DNA of 64,000 nucleotides from Streptomyces griseoluteus (GTDB taxonomy: Bacteria; Actinomycetota; Actinomycetes; Streptomycetales; Streptomycetaceae): assembly GCF_004784465.1 (NCBI RefSeq), contig NZ_SRRU01000009.1, forward strand, positions 124,001 through 188,000. Reading direction: 5' to 3'. The notes under the pieces are model-generated. The model made no database searches and was not told where the DNA came from. It was given only the letters and a program-made list of their open reading frames with translations. The position numbers and the translations under genes were made by a program. Within the stretch, counting starts at the first letter, position 1, and each line of letters starts with the position of its first letter. Shown piece by piece: positions 8,565-17,067 of this stretch.

Positions 8565-9659
8565 TCAACGCGCGGCCCCCACCACCAGCTCCCTCAGTTC
8601 CGCCACCGCCCGCTCGCGCGCCGCCGTCAGCTCCGGGGAGTCGACGGTCGCCGCCACCACCGGGACGGGGCGCGGGCCGGCCGCGAGTTGGTGGTCGATC
8701 GCCGCCCGCATCGCCGGAAGGCGTCCCCACTCGCCGCCCAGCACGATCAGGGCGGGGTCCGCCAAGGCCACGGCCGCGCTCAGCACGCCGCCCACCGCCC
8801 GCGCCAGCGTCTCCGCCGTACCCGCGTCGGAGGTGATGGCCGTCTCCAGGGCCTGTACGTCGATGGCCGTCGAGTCGGGCCGGCGTAGGCCGAGCGCGGC
8901 GAAGACCTCCGTCAGGGGCATGGCCGAGCCGTCCGGGCCGGTGGTGTGCACGTGGGCGACCTCGCCGGCCAGACCCCGGTGGCCGCGGCGGACGGCACCG
9001 TCGGTGACCACGGCGCAGCCGAGGCCCTCGCCGAGGTGGACGTAGACGAAGTCGCCGACGCCCACGGCCTGGTGCTCGGCGCGGGCGGCCCAGTTGACGT
9101 CGTTGTCGACCAGGACGGGGCCGGTGACATGGGGGGCGAGCACAGCGGCGGGGTCGAGGGCGCCGACCAGGAAGGGGGCGTCGGGCAGGCGGACCAGGCG
9201 GCCGGTCGCGCGGTCGACGGGGTCGGCCGCGCTCACGACGGCGAGCCGCGAGGGGCCTTCGAGCCGGGTCGCCGCCTCGGCCAGCGCCCTGGCGGCCTGG
9301 TGCTCGCCCGCGTTGCGACTGAGGGCAGCGTGAGCCCGCCCCACGGTGTCGCCGAGCGCGTCCACCGTCTCGGCCGTCACACCGCGCGGCGAGATGCTCG
9401 CCACCAGTGCCGTGCCGAGCCCCGGTGCGAGTGCGTAGTACGAGCCCGAGCGGCCGCGTCCCGTCGTGCGCTCGCCCGTGTCCACCACCAGACCGGAGGC
9501 CGCGAGGCGTTGTACGGCGTCGGAGATGGTCGGCTTGGAGATGCCGGTGCGGGCCGCGATCTCCGCGCGGGTCAGCCGCCGGTCGGCCATGAGGGCGCGC
9601 AGCACGTTCTCGTCCGTGAGGGCGCGCAGCATCTCCAGCGAGGGCTTGGCGGGTGTCAT
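8565..9659 (-). CDS. ROK-family transcriptional repressor
   Basis: 364-residue regulator. The N-terminal winged helix-turn-helix (about residues 10-65, RAEIAARTGISKPTISDAVQ) is joined to a ROK/sugar-kinase-like domain. In that domain the nucleotide region (VDNDVNWAARAEH) and LGEGLGCAVV are recognisable, but the zinc-binding Cys cluster of catalytic ROK kinases is absent, as expected for a repressor. The ATG at 9659 is used because the extension to 9704 runs through the shared promoter. It is divergent from the DUF1479 gene, and the repeated TAGTAAGGA element between them is a plausible operator. Its effector is probably a sugar or related metabolite; this is inference. Confidence 0.85.
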   Translation of the reverse strand: MTPAKPSLEMLRALTDENVLRALMADRRLTRAEIAARTGISKPTISDAVQRLAASGLVVDTGERTTGRGRSGSYYALAPGLGTALVASISPRGVTAETVDALGDTVGRAHAALSRNAGEHQAARALAEAATRLEGPSRLAVVSAADPVDRATGRLVRLPDAPFLVGALDPAAVLAPHVTGPVLVDNDVNWAARAEHQAVGVGDFVYVHLGEGLGCAVVTDGAVRRGHRGLAGEVAHVHTTGPDGSAMPLTEVFAALGLRRPDSTAIDVQALETAITSDAGTAETLARAVGGVLSAAVALADPALIVLGGEWGRLPAMRAAIDHQLAAGPRPVPVVAATVDSPELTAARERAVAELRELVVGAAR

Positions 9660-9670
9660 GCGCGCAATCC

Positions 9671-9725
9671 TAGTAAGGACTCTTGCCCAAAACGGCGGCC
9701 ACACCTACCTTGGATTTAGTAAGGA
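9671..9725. promoter_or_regulatory. Direct repeat TAGTAAGGA in ROK/DUF1479 intergenic region
   Basis: Two exact copies of TAGTAAGGA, at 9671-9679 and 9717-9725, 46 bp apart, lie in the 92 bp between divergent starts 9659 and 9752. Each is followed by a similar C-rich tail. One copy borders each gene, as expected for an operator that controls both. Confidence 0.55.
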
Positions 9726-9751
9726 GCCCTCACCAAAGGAGCCGGGCCGCC

Positions 9752-11020
9752 ATGACCCTCACCCGCAGCGACCTGCCGCACTGGGAAACCGTCCCCACCG
9801 ACCTCCCCGCCGCGATCCGCGAGATCAAAGCCGCCCTCCGGACCCGCGTCGAGGCGTCCGGCCGCGGCGTCGAGGAGGTCTTCGCCGCCGTGGAGCGACG
9901 AGTGGCCGCCCGCGTCGCGGAGATCGAGGCGGCCGGTGACGACGTCTGGCCGGTCGTCGACTACGCCGACATCGAGAACGGCACTGTCACCCCCGAGCAG
10001 TCGGCCCGCATCACCGCCCGCGGCTGCCTCGTCGTACGCGGCCACTTCCCCCGCGAGCAGGCGCTCGCCTGGGACGCCGGGATCGTGGACTACGTCGAGG
10101 GCAACCGTTTCTTCGAGAACTACACCGGCCCCGGCGACGACTTCTTCGGCAGCGTCGGCTCCAAGCCCGAGATCTACCCCGTCTACTGGTCCCCGGCGCA
10201 GATGGAGGCACGGCAGAGCGAGCGCATGGCCCGCGTGCAGTCCTTCCTCAACTCCTTCTGGCGGCACACCTCCGACGGCGTCCAGTGGTTCGACCCCGAC
10301 CGTGACGCCCTCTACCCCGACCGCATCCGCCGCCGCCCGCCCGGCACCGACTCCGCCGGCCTGGGCACCCACTGCGACCCCGGCACCCTGGACCTGTGGA
10401 TGACAGGCGCCTACCAGCGGGCGTTCCGCCACCTCTTCGACGGCACCGTGGAGGAGTACGACCCGTGGGACCCGGCCCACCGCACCGAAGGCCCGCAGTA
10501 CCCCGGCTCCACCATGTGCTCGGCGTTCCGCACCTTCCAGGGCTGGACCGCGCTGTCCGACATGGACCACGACCAGGGCGTCCTGCACACCGTGCCGATC
10601 CCCGAGGCCATGGCCTACCTGATGCTGCGTCCGCTGCTGGCCGACGTCCCTGAGGACGACATGTGCGGGGTCACCGTCAACCAGGTCTTCCCCGCGAGCG
10701 AGAAGTGGCACCCGCTGCTCATGAGGGCGCTCACCGGCATCCCCGACGTCCGCGCGGGAGACTCCGTCTGGTGGCACTGCGACATGATCCACAGCGTGGC
10801 CCCGGTCCGGGACCAGCGCGGCTGGGGCAACGTCATGTACATCCCCGCCGCCCCCTGGTGCCCGCGCAACGAGGCGTACGCCTCCTCGGTGCGCGAGGCG
10901 TTCCTCACCGGCTCCAGCCCGGCCGACTTCCCCGAGGAGCACTACGAGCGCACCTGGCCCGACCGCTTCCCGGCCGCGCGCCTCAACGCCACCGGCCGTC
11001 GGGGCCTCGGCCTGGACTGA
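9752..11020 (+). CDS. DUF1479 (YbiU-like) putative Fe(II)/2-oxoglutarate oxygenase
   Basis: 422-residue cytoplasmic protein of the DUF1479 family (E. coli YbiU). A HxD-type iron site (GTHCDPGTLDLWM, about residue 205) and a distal His in WWHCDMIHSVAPV fit the double-stranded beta-helix oxygenase fold, followed by an Arg-containing segment (VRDQRGWGN) that could bind 2-oxoglutarate. Activity and substrate are not established for this family. The start at 9752 has AAAGGAG upstream. The neighbouring divergent ROK repressor suggests control by a carbohydrate-like signal. It converges on the prenyltransferase gene with only 7 bp between stops. Confidence 0.8.
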   Translation: MTLTRSDLPHWETVPTDLPAAIREIKAALRTRVEASGRGVEEVFAAVERRVAARVAEIEAAGDDVWPVVDYADIENGTVTPEQSARITARGCLVVRGHFPREQALAWDAGIVDYVEGNRFFENYTGPGDDFFGSVGSKPEIYPVYWSPAQMEARQSERMARVQSFLNSFWRHTSDGVQWFDPDRDALYPDRIRRRPPGTDSAGLGTHCDPGTLDLWMTGAYQRAFRHLFDGTVEEYDPWDPAHRTEGPQYPGSTMCSAFRTFQGWTALSDMDHDQGVLHTVPIPEAMAYLMLRPLLADVPEDDMCGVTVNQVFPASEKWHPLLMRALTGIPDVRAGDSVWWHCDMIHSVAPVRDQRGWGNVMYIPAAPWCPRNEAYASSVREAFLTGSSPADFPEEHYERTWPDRFPAARLNATGRRGLGLD

Positions 11021-11027
11021 CGCCCGC

Positions 11028-11804
11028 TCAGCGCCCGTAACGCCGCTCGCGGGCCGCGTACGAGCGCAGGGCGCGCAGCAGGTCGATCTGGCGGAACGCG
11101 GGCCACAGCACGTCCACGAAGTGCACCTCCGCGTACGCCGACTGCCACAGCAGGAACCCGGAGAGGCGCTGCTCGCCGGAGGTGCGGATGACGAAGTCGG
11201 TGTCGTGCCCGGCGGGGGAGTACAGGTTGTCGGTGATGTGCTCCAGGTCGAAGTCGGCGGCCAGGTCGCGCGGGTCGCCCCCGGCGCGGATGTGCTTGTC
11301 GAAGGCGGCCCGGACCGCGTCCACGATCTCCCGGCGCCCGCCGTAGCCGACCGCCACGTCGACCTTCAGGCCGCCCCGGCCGGTCGTCGTGGCGGCGGCC
11401 TCCTTCAGCACCCGCGCGGTGTCGCCCGGCAGCAGGTCCAGCGCGCCGATGATCTCGATCTCCCACGGCGCGTCGGTCGCGCACACTCGGCGCACGGTCT
11501 CCTCGATGATGTCCAGCAGCGGGCCGAGTTCTGCGGCCGGACGGTGCAGGTTGTCGTCGGAGAGCATCCACAGGGTGACGTGGCTGATCTCGGCGTCGGC
11601 GCACCAGTGCAGGAAGTCCGTGACCTTCGCACCGCCGACCCGGTAACCCTCACGGACGTCCGTGTGCCCCGCGCCGCGCGCCCAGCGCCGGTTGCCGTCC
11701 AGCATGATCGCCACATGCCGGGGCCGGGGCAGGCCCTCCAGCTTGCGGTTGAGCCGCCGCAGATAAACCGCTTCCAGCGCCGAGCGCAGTGCCTGCCATG
11801 CCAC
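11028..11804 (-). CDS. cis-Prenyltransferase (undecaprenyl diphosphate synthase family)
   Basis: 258-residue isoprenyl transferase that chains isopentenyl diphosphate onto an allylic primer in cis. Signature motifs are clear: MLDGNRRWA (catalytic Asp and diphosphate-binding residues) near residue 35, SDDNLHRP, and the C-terminal RTSGEQRLSGFLLWQ and AEVHF stretch. The GTG at 11804 has GGAAGGA seven bases upstream; an ATG at 11870 would add 22 unlike residues with no such site. Streptomyces carries several members. Whether this one makes the C55 cell-wall carrier or a shorter product cannot be read from the sequence. Confidence 0.9.
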   Translation of the reverse strand: MAWQALRSALEAVYLRRLNRKLEGLPRPRHVAIMLDGNRRWARGAGHTDVREGYRVGGAKVTDFLHWCADAEISHVTLWMLSDDNLHRPAAELGPLLDIIEETVRRVCATDAPWEIEIIGALDLLPGDTARVLKEAAATTTGRGGLKVDVAVGYGGRREIVDAVRAAFDKHIRAGGDPRDLAADFDLEHITDNLYSPAGHDTDFVIRTSGEQRLSGFLLWQSAYAEVHFVDVLWPAFRQIDLLRALRSYAARERRYGR

Positions 11805-11919
11805 GCCGAGATCCTTCCAGGGCCGGGGGGATGAGGTCGCAAACGATAGCGGCAATTGCCGGTGGCCCACCTCCCGGCCGCCCTCCGGGCGCTTTCCACA
11901 GGGGCGTTACGCTGCCGCG

Positions 11920-12888
11920 GTGACCGTCCGACCGATCAGCCGACGCGGGCTGCTGCGCTCCGCCCTGCTGGGCGGACCGGCCCTCGCGCTGCCCGGCTGC
12001 GCCCAGGCGGACGGCCCGCACCGGCGGCTCAGCCTCGCCACGGGCGCCCCCGGCGGGCCGTACCACGCCTTCGGGCACGCCCTCGCCGCCGAGGCCGCCC
12101 GCACCCCGCCGCACCCGCGCATCACTCCGGTGAGTACGGCCGCCAGCGTGGACAACCTGCGTCGACTGGCGGCCGGTTCGGCGGACCTGGCTCTCGCCAT
12201 GGCGGACGCCGCCGAGCAGGCGCTGCACGGAGCGGCGCCCTTCACCGCCCCGGCCCGGGTGACGGCGCTCGCCCGCCTCTACGTCAACTACACGCACCTC
12301 CTGGCCCGTGCCGACGGTCCGGTGCGCTCCGTGGCCGACCTCGCGGGCCGCCCGGTGGCCACGGGCGCCACCGGCTCGGGGGCCCAGGTGCTCGCCGGGC
12401 GGCTGCTGCGGGTGGCGGGGCTGACGGGCGGGCGCGCGGTACGGGAACAGCGGCTCGCGCTCGCCGAGTCGGTGGCCGCGCTGCGCCGGGGCACGGTGGA
12501 CGCCGTGATCTGGGCGGGCGGGGTCCCCACCCCGGCCCTGTCGGCGCTCACCCGCCGACTACCGCTGCGGGTCCTGCCGTTGGAGGCCGAGGCGGCGGCG
12601 CTGCGTGCCGAGTACGGCCCGGTGTACTCGGCGGTCACCCTGCCGGCGGGGGTCTACGGGCTCACCGCGCCGGTCACCACCATCGGCGTCGGCAACTATC
12701 TGCTGGCCCGCCCCCAGGTGCCGGACCGGGACGCGCGGGACGTCCTGCGGGTGGTGTTCGACCGCTGGCGGGTCCTGCTGCGCGAGGTCACCGCGGGCGC
12801 GCGACTGGAACCCCGCTTCGCCGTCGCCACCGGCGACCTCCCCCTGCATCCGGGAGCGACGGCCTACTACCGGTCCGTGTACGGCTGA
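11920..12888 (+). CDS. TAXI-family TRAP-type solute-binding lipoprotein (orphan)
   Basis: 322-residue periplasmic-type binding protein. The N-terminus combines a twin-arginine (SRRGLL, Arg8-Arg9) with a lipobox ending LALPGC (Cys27), so it is probably a Tat-exported lipoprotein on the outer membrane face. The TAXI hallmark appears in ATGAPGGPYHAFG and in GATGSGAQVLAGRLL. TAXI proteins normally serve a DctQM-type TRAP permease, but none is near. Instead the gene runs tail-to-tail, with a 22-bp overlap, into a sensor kinase/response regulator pair. A sensing role feeding that system is a reasonable inference. The start is GTG. Confidence 0.85.
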   Translation: MTVRPISRRGLLRSALLGGPALALPGCAQADGPHRRLSLATGAPGGPYHAFGHALAAEAARTPPHPRITPVSTAASVDNLRRLAAGSADLALAMADAAEQALHGAAPFTAPARVTALARLYVNYTHLLARADGPVRSVADLAGRPVATGATGSGAQVLAGRLLRVAGLTGGRAVREQRLALAESVAALRRGTVDAVIWAGGVPTPALSALTRRLPLRVLPLEAEAAALRAEYGPVYSAVTLPAGVYGLTAPVTTIGVGNYLLARPQVPDRDARDVLRVVFDRWRVLLREVTAGARLEPRFAVATGDLPLHPGATAYYRSVYG

Positions 12889-14252
12889 GCAGGCAGCCAC
12901 AGCTCCACCACCAGCCCGCGCGGAGTCCCGGCCCGCGCGGCCAGCCGTCCCCCGCTGAGCCGGGCGATCTCGTCCGCGATGGCCAGACCCAGGCCGGTGC
13001 CGGGCACATTCTGATGCTCGGGCGCCCGCACGAAGCGCCGGGTGAGCAGCGGCAGTTGGTCGTCGGGGACACCGGGACCGTCGTCGGCCACCCGCACCAT
13101 GACCTGGCCGCCCTCGACGGCCGTTGCCGACACGGTCACCCGCCCGCCGGCCGGTACGAATTTCACCGCGTTGTCCAGTACCGCGTCCAGCACCCGCCCC
13201 ACCGCGTCCGGTACCGCCCGCACCCGCAGGCCGGGCGGTACCCCGGCAGCGGTGAGCGTCAGCTCCGAGGCGTCGAAAACCGGCTCCCAGGCCGCCGCCC
13301 GGGCCGCCACCGCGCCGGAGAGATCCTGCTCGGCCCGCTCGGCCGAACCCGACTCCACCCGCGCCAACGCCAGCAGTCCGTCGAGGAGTTCGGCCAGCCG
13401 CTCCGCCTCGTCCAGTGCGCGGGCGTGCTCCTCGCGGCCCGGTCCCGGTGCCAGATGCGGTTCGACGTTCTCCAGTTGCAGCACCAGCGTGGCCAGCGGA
13501 TTGCGCAACTGGTGCGAGGCGTCCGCGACAAAGGCCCGCTGCCGCCCGATCGAGTCCGCGACCGCCTCCGCCATGACATTGAACTGCTCGCGCAGGCTAC
13601 GGAGTTCGGGCGGTCCGGTGTCCGAAACGGCCCGCGCCTCCAGCCGGCCCGAGGCCAGCCGCGCCACCGCCCGGTCGAGGTCCTGAACCGGACGCATCAG
13701 CCAGCGGGTGATCCCGGCCGCGACCAGGCCCGCGGCCGCGAGGACCGCCGGCGCTCCGCAGGCGATCAGCAGCCAGCGCACGGTCACGTCCCGGCGCGCG
13801 GCCCCCGTCGGCACGGCCATCAGGACTGCCCCGCTCACCCGCTCGTCCCGGCCCACCGGCTCGGCCAGCACCAGCCGGTGCGGACCCCACGGCCGTACTG
13901 TCGGCAGACGCTCGGTGGACCGGCCGGTCAGCGCCCGCCCCAGCGCCTCCCGTGCCGCCGCCGACGGCACCGGAGCCCCGGCCCGCGCGACGGTCCGGCC
14001 CGAGGTGTCCGACACCGCCACGGAGGCGCTGTACAGCCCGGCGTACCGGCGGATCTCGGTGGACAGTTCGGTGCGGTCGGCGGGGGAGCGGACCCGGTCC
14101 GCGAGGTCGGCGAACCGTACGGCGTCCGCCCGGCGCCGGAGCAGCAGATGCTCGGTGCGCCCGGCCGCGTACGACTCGGCCAGCGGGACGGACAGCAGCA
14201 GGGCCGCCGCTCCCATCAGCACCATCAGCACCGCCAGCAGCCTGCGCCTCAT
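12867..14252 (-). CDS. Sensor histidine kinase
   Basis: 461-residue membrane kinase. TM1 lies at about residues 5-25 and is followed by an extracytoplasmic domain of about 125 residues. TM2 is at about 155-180, followed by HAMP. The DHp domain has phospho-acceptor His247 (FVADASHQLRNPL), and the ATPase domain has N (LDNAVKFVP), G1 (VADDGPGVP) and G2 (GTGLGLAIA) boxes. The GTGLGL motif is complete, so it should be active. The start overlaps the response-regulator stop by 4 bp (ATGA). The 3' end overlaps the convergent TAXI gene by 22 bp. The signal may be the ligand of that lipoprotein (inference). Confidence 0.93.
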   Translation of the reverse strand: MRRRLLAVLMVLMGAAALLLSVPLAESYAAGRTEHLLLRRRADAVRFADLADRVRSPADRTELSTEIRRYAGLYSASVAVSDTSGRTVARAGAPVPSAAAREALGRALTGRSTERLPTVRPWGPHRLVLAEPVGRDERVSGAVLMAVPTGAARRDVTVRWLLIACGAPAVLAAAGLVAAGITRWLMRPVQDLDRAVARLASGRLEARAVSDTGPPELRSLREQFNVMAEAVADSIGRQRAFVADASHQLRNPLATLVLQLENVEPHLAPGPGREEHARALDEAERLAELLDGLLALARVESGSAERAEQDLSGAVAARAAAWEPVFDASELTLTAAGVPPGLRVRAVPDAVGRVLDAVLDNAVKFVPAGGRVTVSATAVEGGQVMVRVADDGPGVPDDQLPLLTRRFVRAPEHQNVPGTGLGLAIADEIARLSGGRLAARAGTPRGLVVELWLPAQPYTDR

Positions 14253-14920
14253 CGCGGGCCCAGTTGGTAGCCGAAGCCCCGGACCGTACGCACCAGTTCG
14301 GCCCGGCCGGTCTTGGCCCGGATACCGGCCACATGCACGTCCAGCGAACGGGACGCGGCGAGGAAGGCGTCACCCCAGATGCGGTCGAGGATCTCCTCCC
14401 GGGAGTGCACCTCCTCCGGGCGGGCCGCCAGCATCGCCAGCACGTCGAACTCCCGCCGGGTCAGCCGCACTTCCGTCCCCGCGACGGTGACCGTGCGGCC
14501 CGCGAGATCCACCTCCACGTCTCCGGCGCGCACCGGGCCGGGGCCGGCGTCCGGGCGCGGGGCCAGGGCGCCGGTGCGGCGGCGGACGGTGTCGATGCGG
14601 GCCATCAGCTCGTTCATCCGGAACGGCTTGACCACGTAGTCGTCCGCCCCCGCCCGGAGCGCCTGCACGATGTCCCGTTCCTCGCAGCGGGCCGTCACCA
14701 CGATCAAGGGCGCCGCGCACACCGTGCGCAGCCGCCTGAGCAGTTCCAGCCCGTCCAGGTCGGGCAGGCCGAGGTCCAGCAGCACGAACTCGGCCTCCCG
14801 CACGTGCCGGAGCGCGTCCAGGGCGCGGGCGGCCCGGCGCACGGTGTGGCCGCGCTGGGCCAGGGCGGTGGTGAGCGCCTGGGCCATCCGGTCGTCGTCC
14901 TCGACGAGCAGGGCGTGCAT
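14249..14920 (-). CDS. OmpR-family response regulator
   Basis: 223-residue two-component regulator. The receiver domain has acidic pocket EDDD (7-10), phospho-acceptor Asp49 (LLDLGLPD), Thr76 and Lys98 (VVKPF). The C-terminal winged helix is of OmpR/PhoB type (LTRREFDVLAMLA, then RGFGYQL). It is the first gene of a two-gene operon with the kinase. Likely targets are the adjacent TAXI lipoprotein and the transporter gene just downstream on the same strand; this is inference from position. Confidence 0.94.
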   Translation of the reverse strand: MHALLVEDDDRMAQALTTALAQRGHTVRRAARALDALRHVREAEFVLLDLGLPDLDGLELLRRLRTVCAAPLIVVTARCEERDIVQALRAGADDYVVKPFRMNELMARIDTVRRRTGALAPRPDAGPGPVRAGDVEVDLAGRTVTVAGTEVRLTRREFDVLAMLAARPEEVHSREEILDRIWGDAFLAASRSLDVHVAGIRAKTGRAELVRTVRGFGYQLGPR

Positions 14921-14992
14921 GGGAAGTCCTCGTGCCGGGTGCTGACCTGGGCCGCAGCCTATGCGGCGGCCCGCTTCCGATACGGCACCGGG

Positions 14993-16345
14993 TCAGCCGG
15001 CCGCCTCCGCGGGGGCGGGCCGGGCACCGGTGCCGGCCTCCGCCTCGGCCCGGCTCAGCGCCGCGTCACGGGTGTCCGGCATCAGCACATAGGTGACCAG
15101 CGAGACCAGCGCGCACCCCGAGACGTACCAGAAGAACATCTTCTCGTGGCCGGCGTCCTTGAACCACAGCGCCACATACTCCGCCGTCCCGCCGAACAGG
15201 GCGTTGGCCAGCGCGTACGGCAGGGCCACACCGAGCGCGCGCACCCGCGTCGGGAACAGCTCCGCCTTCACGGCCGCGTTGATCGAGGTGTACCCGGTGA
15301 CGATCACCAGCGCCAGCAGGGACAGCCCCAGCGCCGACCAGTACGAGTGGGCCGACCCCAGCGCCGTCATGATCGGGTACGTGCCGACCGTGCACCCCAC
15401 CGCGAAGGTGATCAGCAGCGGCCTGCGGCCGATCCGGTCCGAGAGTGTCCCGGCCAGTGGCTGGATCGCGGCGAACACCGCCAGCGCGGTGAAACTCACC
15501 AGCGTGGCCGTCGACTTGGCCATGCCCGCGCTGCCGATCAGATACTTGGTGAGATAGGTGGTGTAGGTGTAGTAGGCCACCGTGCCGCCCAGGGTCAGCG
15601 CCATCACCAGCCCGGCCTCCCGGCGGTGCTCCCACAGCGCCTTGAGCGAGCCGCGCGCGGTGTCGGAGCCGCCGCCCGTCTCCTCGGTGAACGCCTCCGT
15701 CTCCGTGAGCCGCCGCCGCAGCCAGAACACCACCAGCGCGAACACCGCGCCCAGCACGAACGGCACCCGCCAGCCCCAGCTCTGCAACTGCCCGGTGGTG
15801 AGGGTGTGCTGCATCGTGATCAGGATCGCCAGACCGAGCAACTGCCCGCAGGTCATGGAGACGTACTGGAAGGACGAGCCGAGCCCGCGCCGGTTCCGGG
15901 CGGACGCCTCGGTCAGATAGGTGGCGCTGGCCGCGTACTCACCGCCGATGCTCAACCCCTGGAGCAGCCGCGCCATCAGCAGCACCAGCGCGCCGAAGTA
16001 GCCCGCCTGGCCGTAGGTCGGCGCGACGGCGATCAGCAGGGCCGCGACCGACATCAGGGTGACGGTGAGGGTCAGCGCGCTCTTGCGGCCGTGCCGGTCC
16101 GCCGCCCGCCCCAGCACCCAGCCACCGACCGGACGCATCAGGAAACCGACCGCGAAGATGCCGGCCGTGTTGAGCAGCTTGGTCGTCGGATTGTCGCCGG
16201 GGAAGAACGAGTCCGCGAAGTAGATCGCGAAGCTGGCGTAGACGAACCAGTCGTACCACTCCACGAGATTGCCCAGCGAACCGCCGATCAGGGCGAAACG
16301 GCGGGCGGCGGGGGTCACCGTGGGCGGTGCGGCGGACGCGGACAT
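14993..16345 (-). CDS. MHS-type MFS transporter (metabolite:H+ symporter)
   Basis: 450-residue transporter with about 12 membrane segments, of the metabolite:H+ symporter branch (KgtP, ProP, ShiA relatives). Diagnostic stretches are NLVEWYDWFVYASFAIYF near the N-terminus, the MFS loop RPVGGWVLGRAADRHGRK, and SIGGEYAASATYLTE. Family substrates are organic acids, betaines or shikimate; this one cannot be assigned. The start at 16345 has GGAG five bases upstream. It follows the response-regulator gene's promoter region on the same strand, 72 bp away, so co-regulation with the TAXI/two-component set is possible. Confidence 0.9.
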   Translation of the reverse strand: MSASAAPPTVTPAARRFALIGGSLGNLVEWYDWFVYASFAIYFADSFFPGDNPTTKLLNTAGIFAVGFLMRPVGGWVLGRAADRHGRKSALTLTVTLMSVAALLIAVAPTYGQAGYFGALVLLMARLLQGLSIGGEYAASATYLTEASARNRRGLGSSFQYVSMTCGQLLGLAILITMQHTLTTGQLQSWGWRVPFVLGAVFALVVFWLRRRLTETEAFTEETGGGSDTARGSLKALWEHRREAGLVMALTLGGTVAYYTYTTYLTKYLIGSAGMAKSTATLVSFTALAVFAAIQPLAGTLSDRIGRRPLLITFAVGCTVGTYPIMTALGSAHSYWSALGLSLLALVIVTGYTSINAAVKAELFPTRVRALGVALPYALANALFGGTAEYVALWFKDAGHEKMFFWYVSGCALVSLVTYVLMPDTRDAALSRAEAEAGTGARPAPAEAAG

Positions 16346-17067
16346 GGCGGCTCCAGACGAGGGGGGACGGGGCCCGCCGCCGTGGGACGCCGGACCCGGA
16401 TGCCGCCCGAGCATGCGCCGCGCGCCCGCCCCGGACAAGGGACGACGCGCAGATCTAACACGCCGCTAAGGAAGCGGCGCGGCCGGCCTCGGATACAGCC
16501 GGATGCCGCCCGGCCGGAAGCCGACCCGCCGACGGGGTGAGCGAGTCCAGCGGCGCACCGCCTGGCGGCCGTTCGACGGTGTAGCGGCTCCGCGTGCCGA
16601 CTCGCCCGGCAGTGGGCGAGGGCGCCACTCACCCGGGCCGCAAGTCCCATGATTCATGACATATCGGTGGCATGATGACTGGACGTCATACCGACCGACC
16701 GGATTCCGGCGACGCTCACTGCCCCGGCTGCGCAGAGTCAGGGAATTCACCCGGATGCTGGGCGCGTACCGGCCAGGGGTGTGCGCCGGAGCGAATGAAG
16801 AGTGTCCTTGGGCTTCTGCACGCCCCTGCTCCGGTCGGGTGAGGAGGTCGCTCCCCGTGGGCGGCTGATGGAAGGGCTACTGGTGTCCGATGAGCTGGGA
16901 CGGGGCTGCGCCGCGCTCTCTCGCCATCTGTGCCGGTGAGGGGACGGATGCCGGCGGCGGCCTGGTGCCGCGCGCAGGGTGCGGGGTCTAGTCCTTTCAC
17001 ATTGAACGAGCACGGTCCAGTTCCCTTGTGCGCTCGGCGCTTCGTGGGCGCGGTCAGGAGCACGGTT
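16346..17067. other. 720-bp region without a supported gene
   Basis: Short open frames here (for example 70 codons from 16656) have no ribosome-binding site, family resemblance or normal codon bias. A less GC-rich stretch at about 16645-16700 contains repeated ATGA/CATGA words that could be promoter or binding-site material. The promoter of the MHS transporter must lie at the left end, and that of the glycosyltransferase near 16990-17060. Nothing else was recognised. Confidence 0.5.

Noticed and set aside
16656..16868. 70-codon frame in the gene-poor region before the glycosyltransferase.
   Set aside because: Arg/Pro-rich composition, no ribosome-binding site and no family resemblance.
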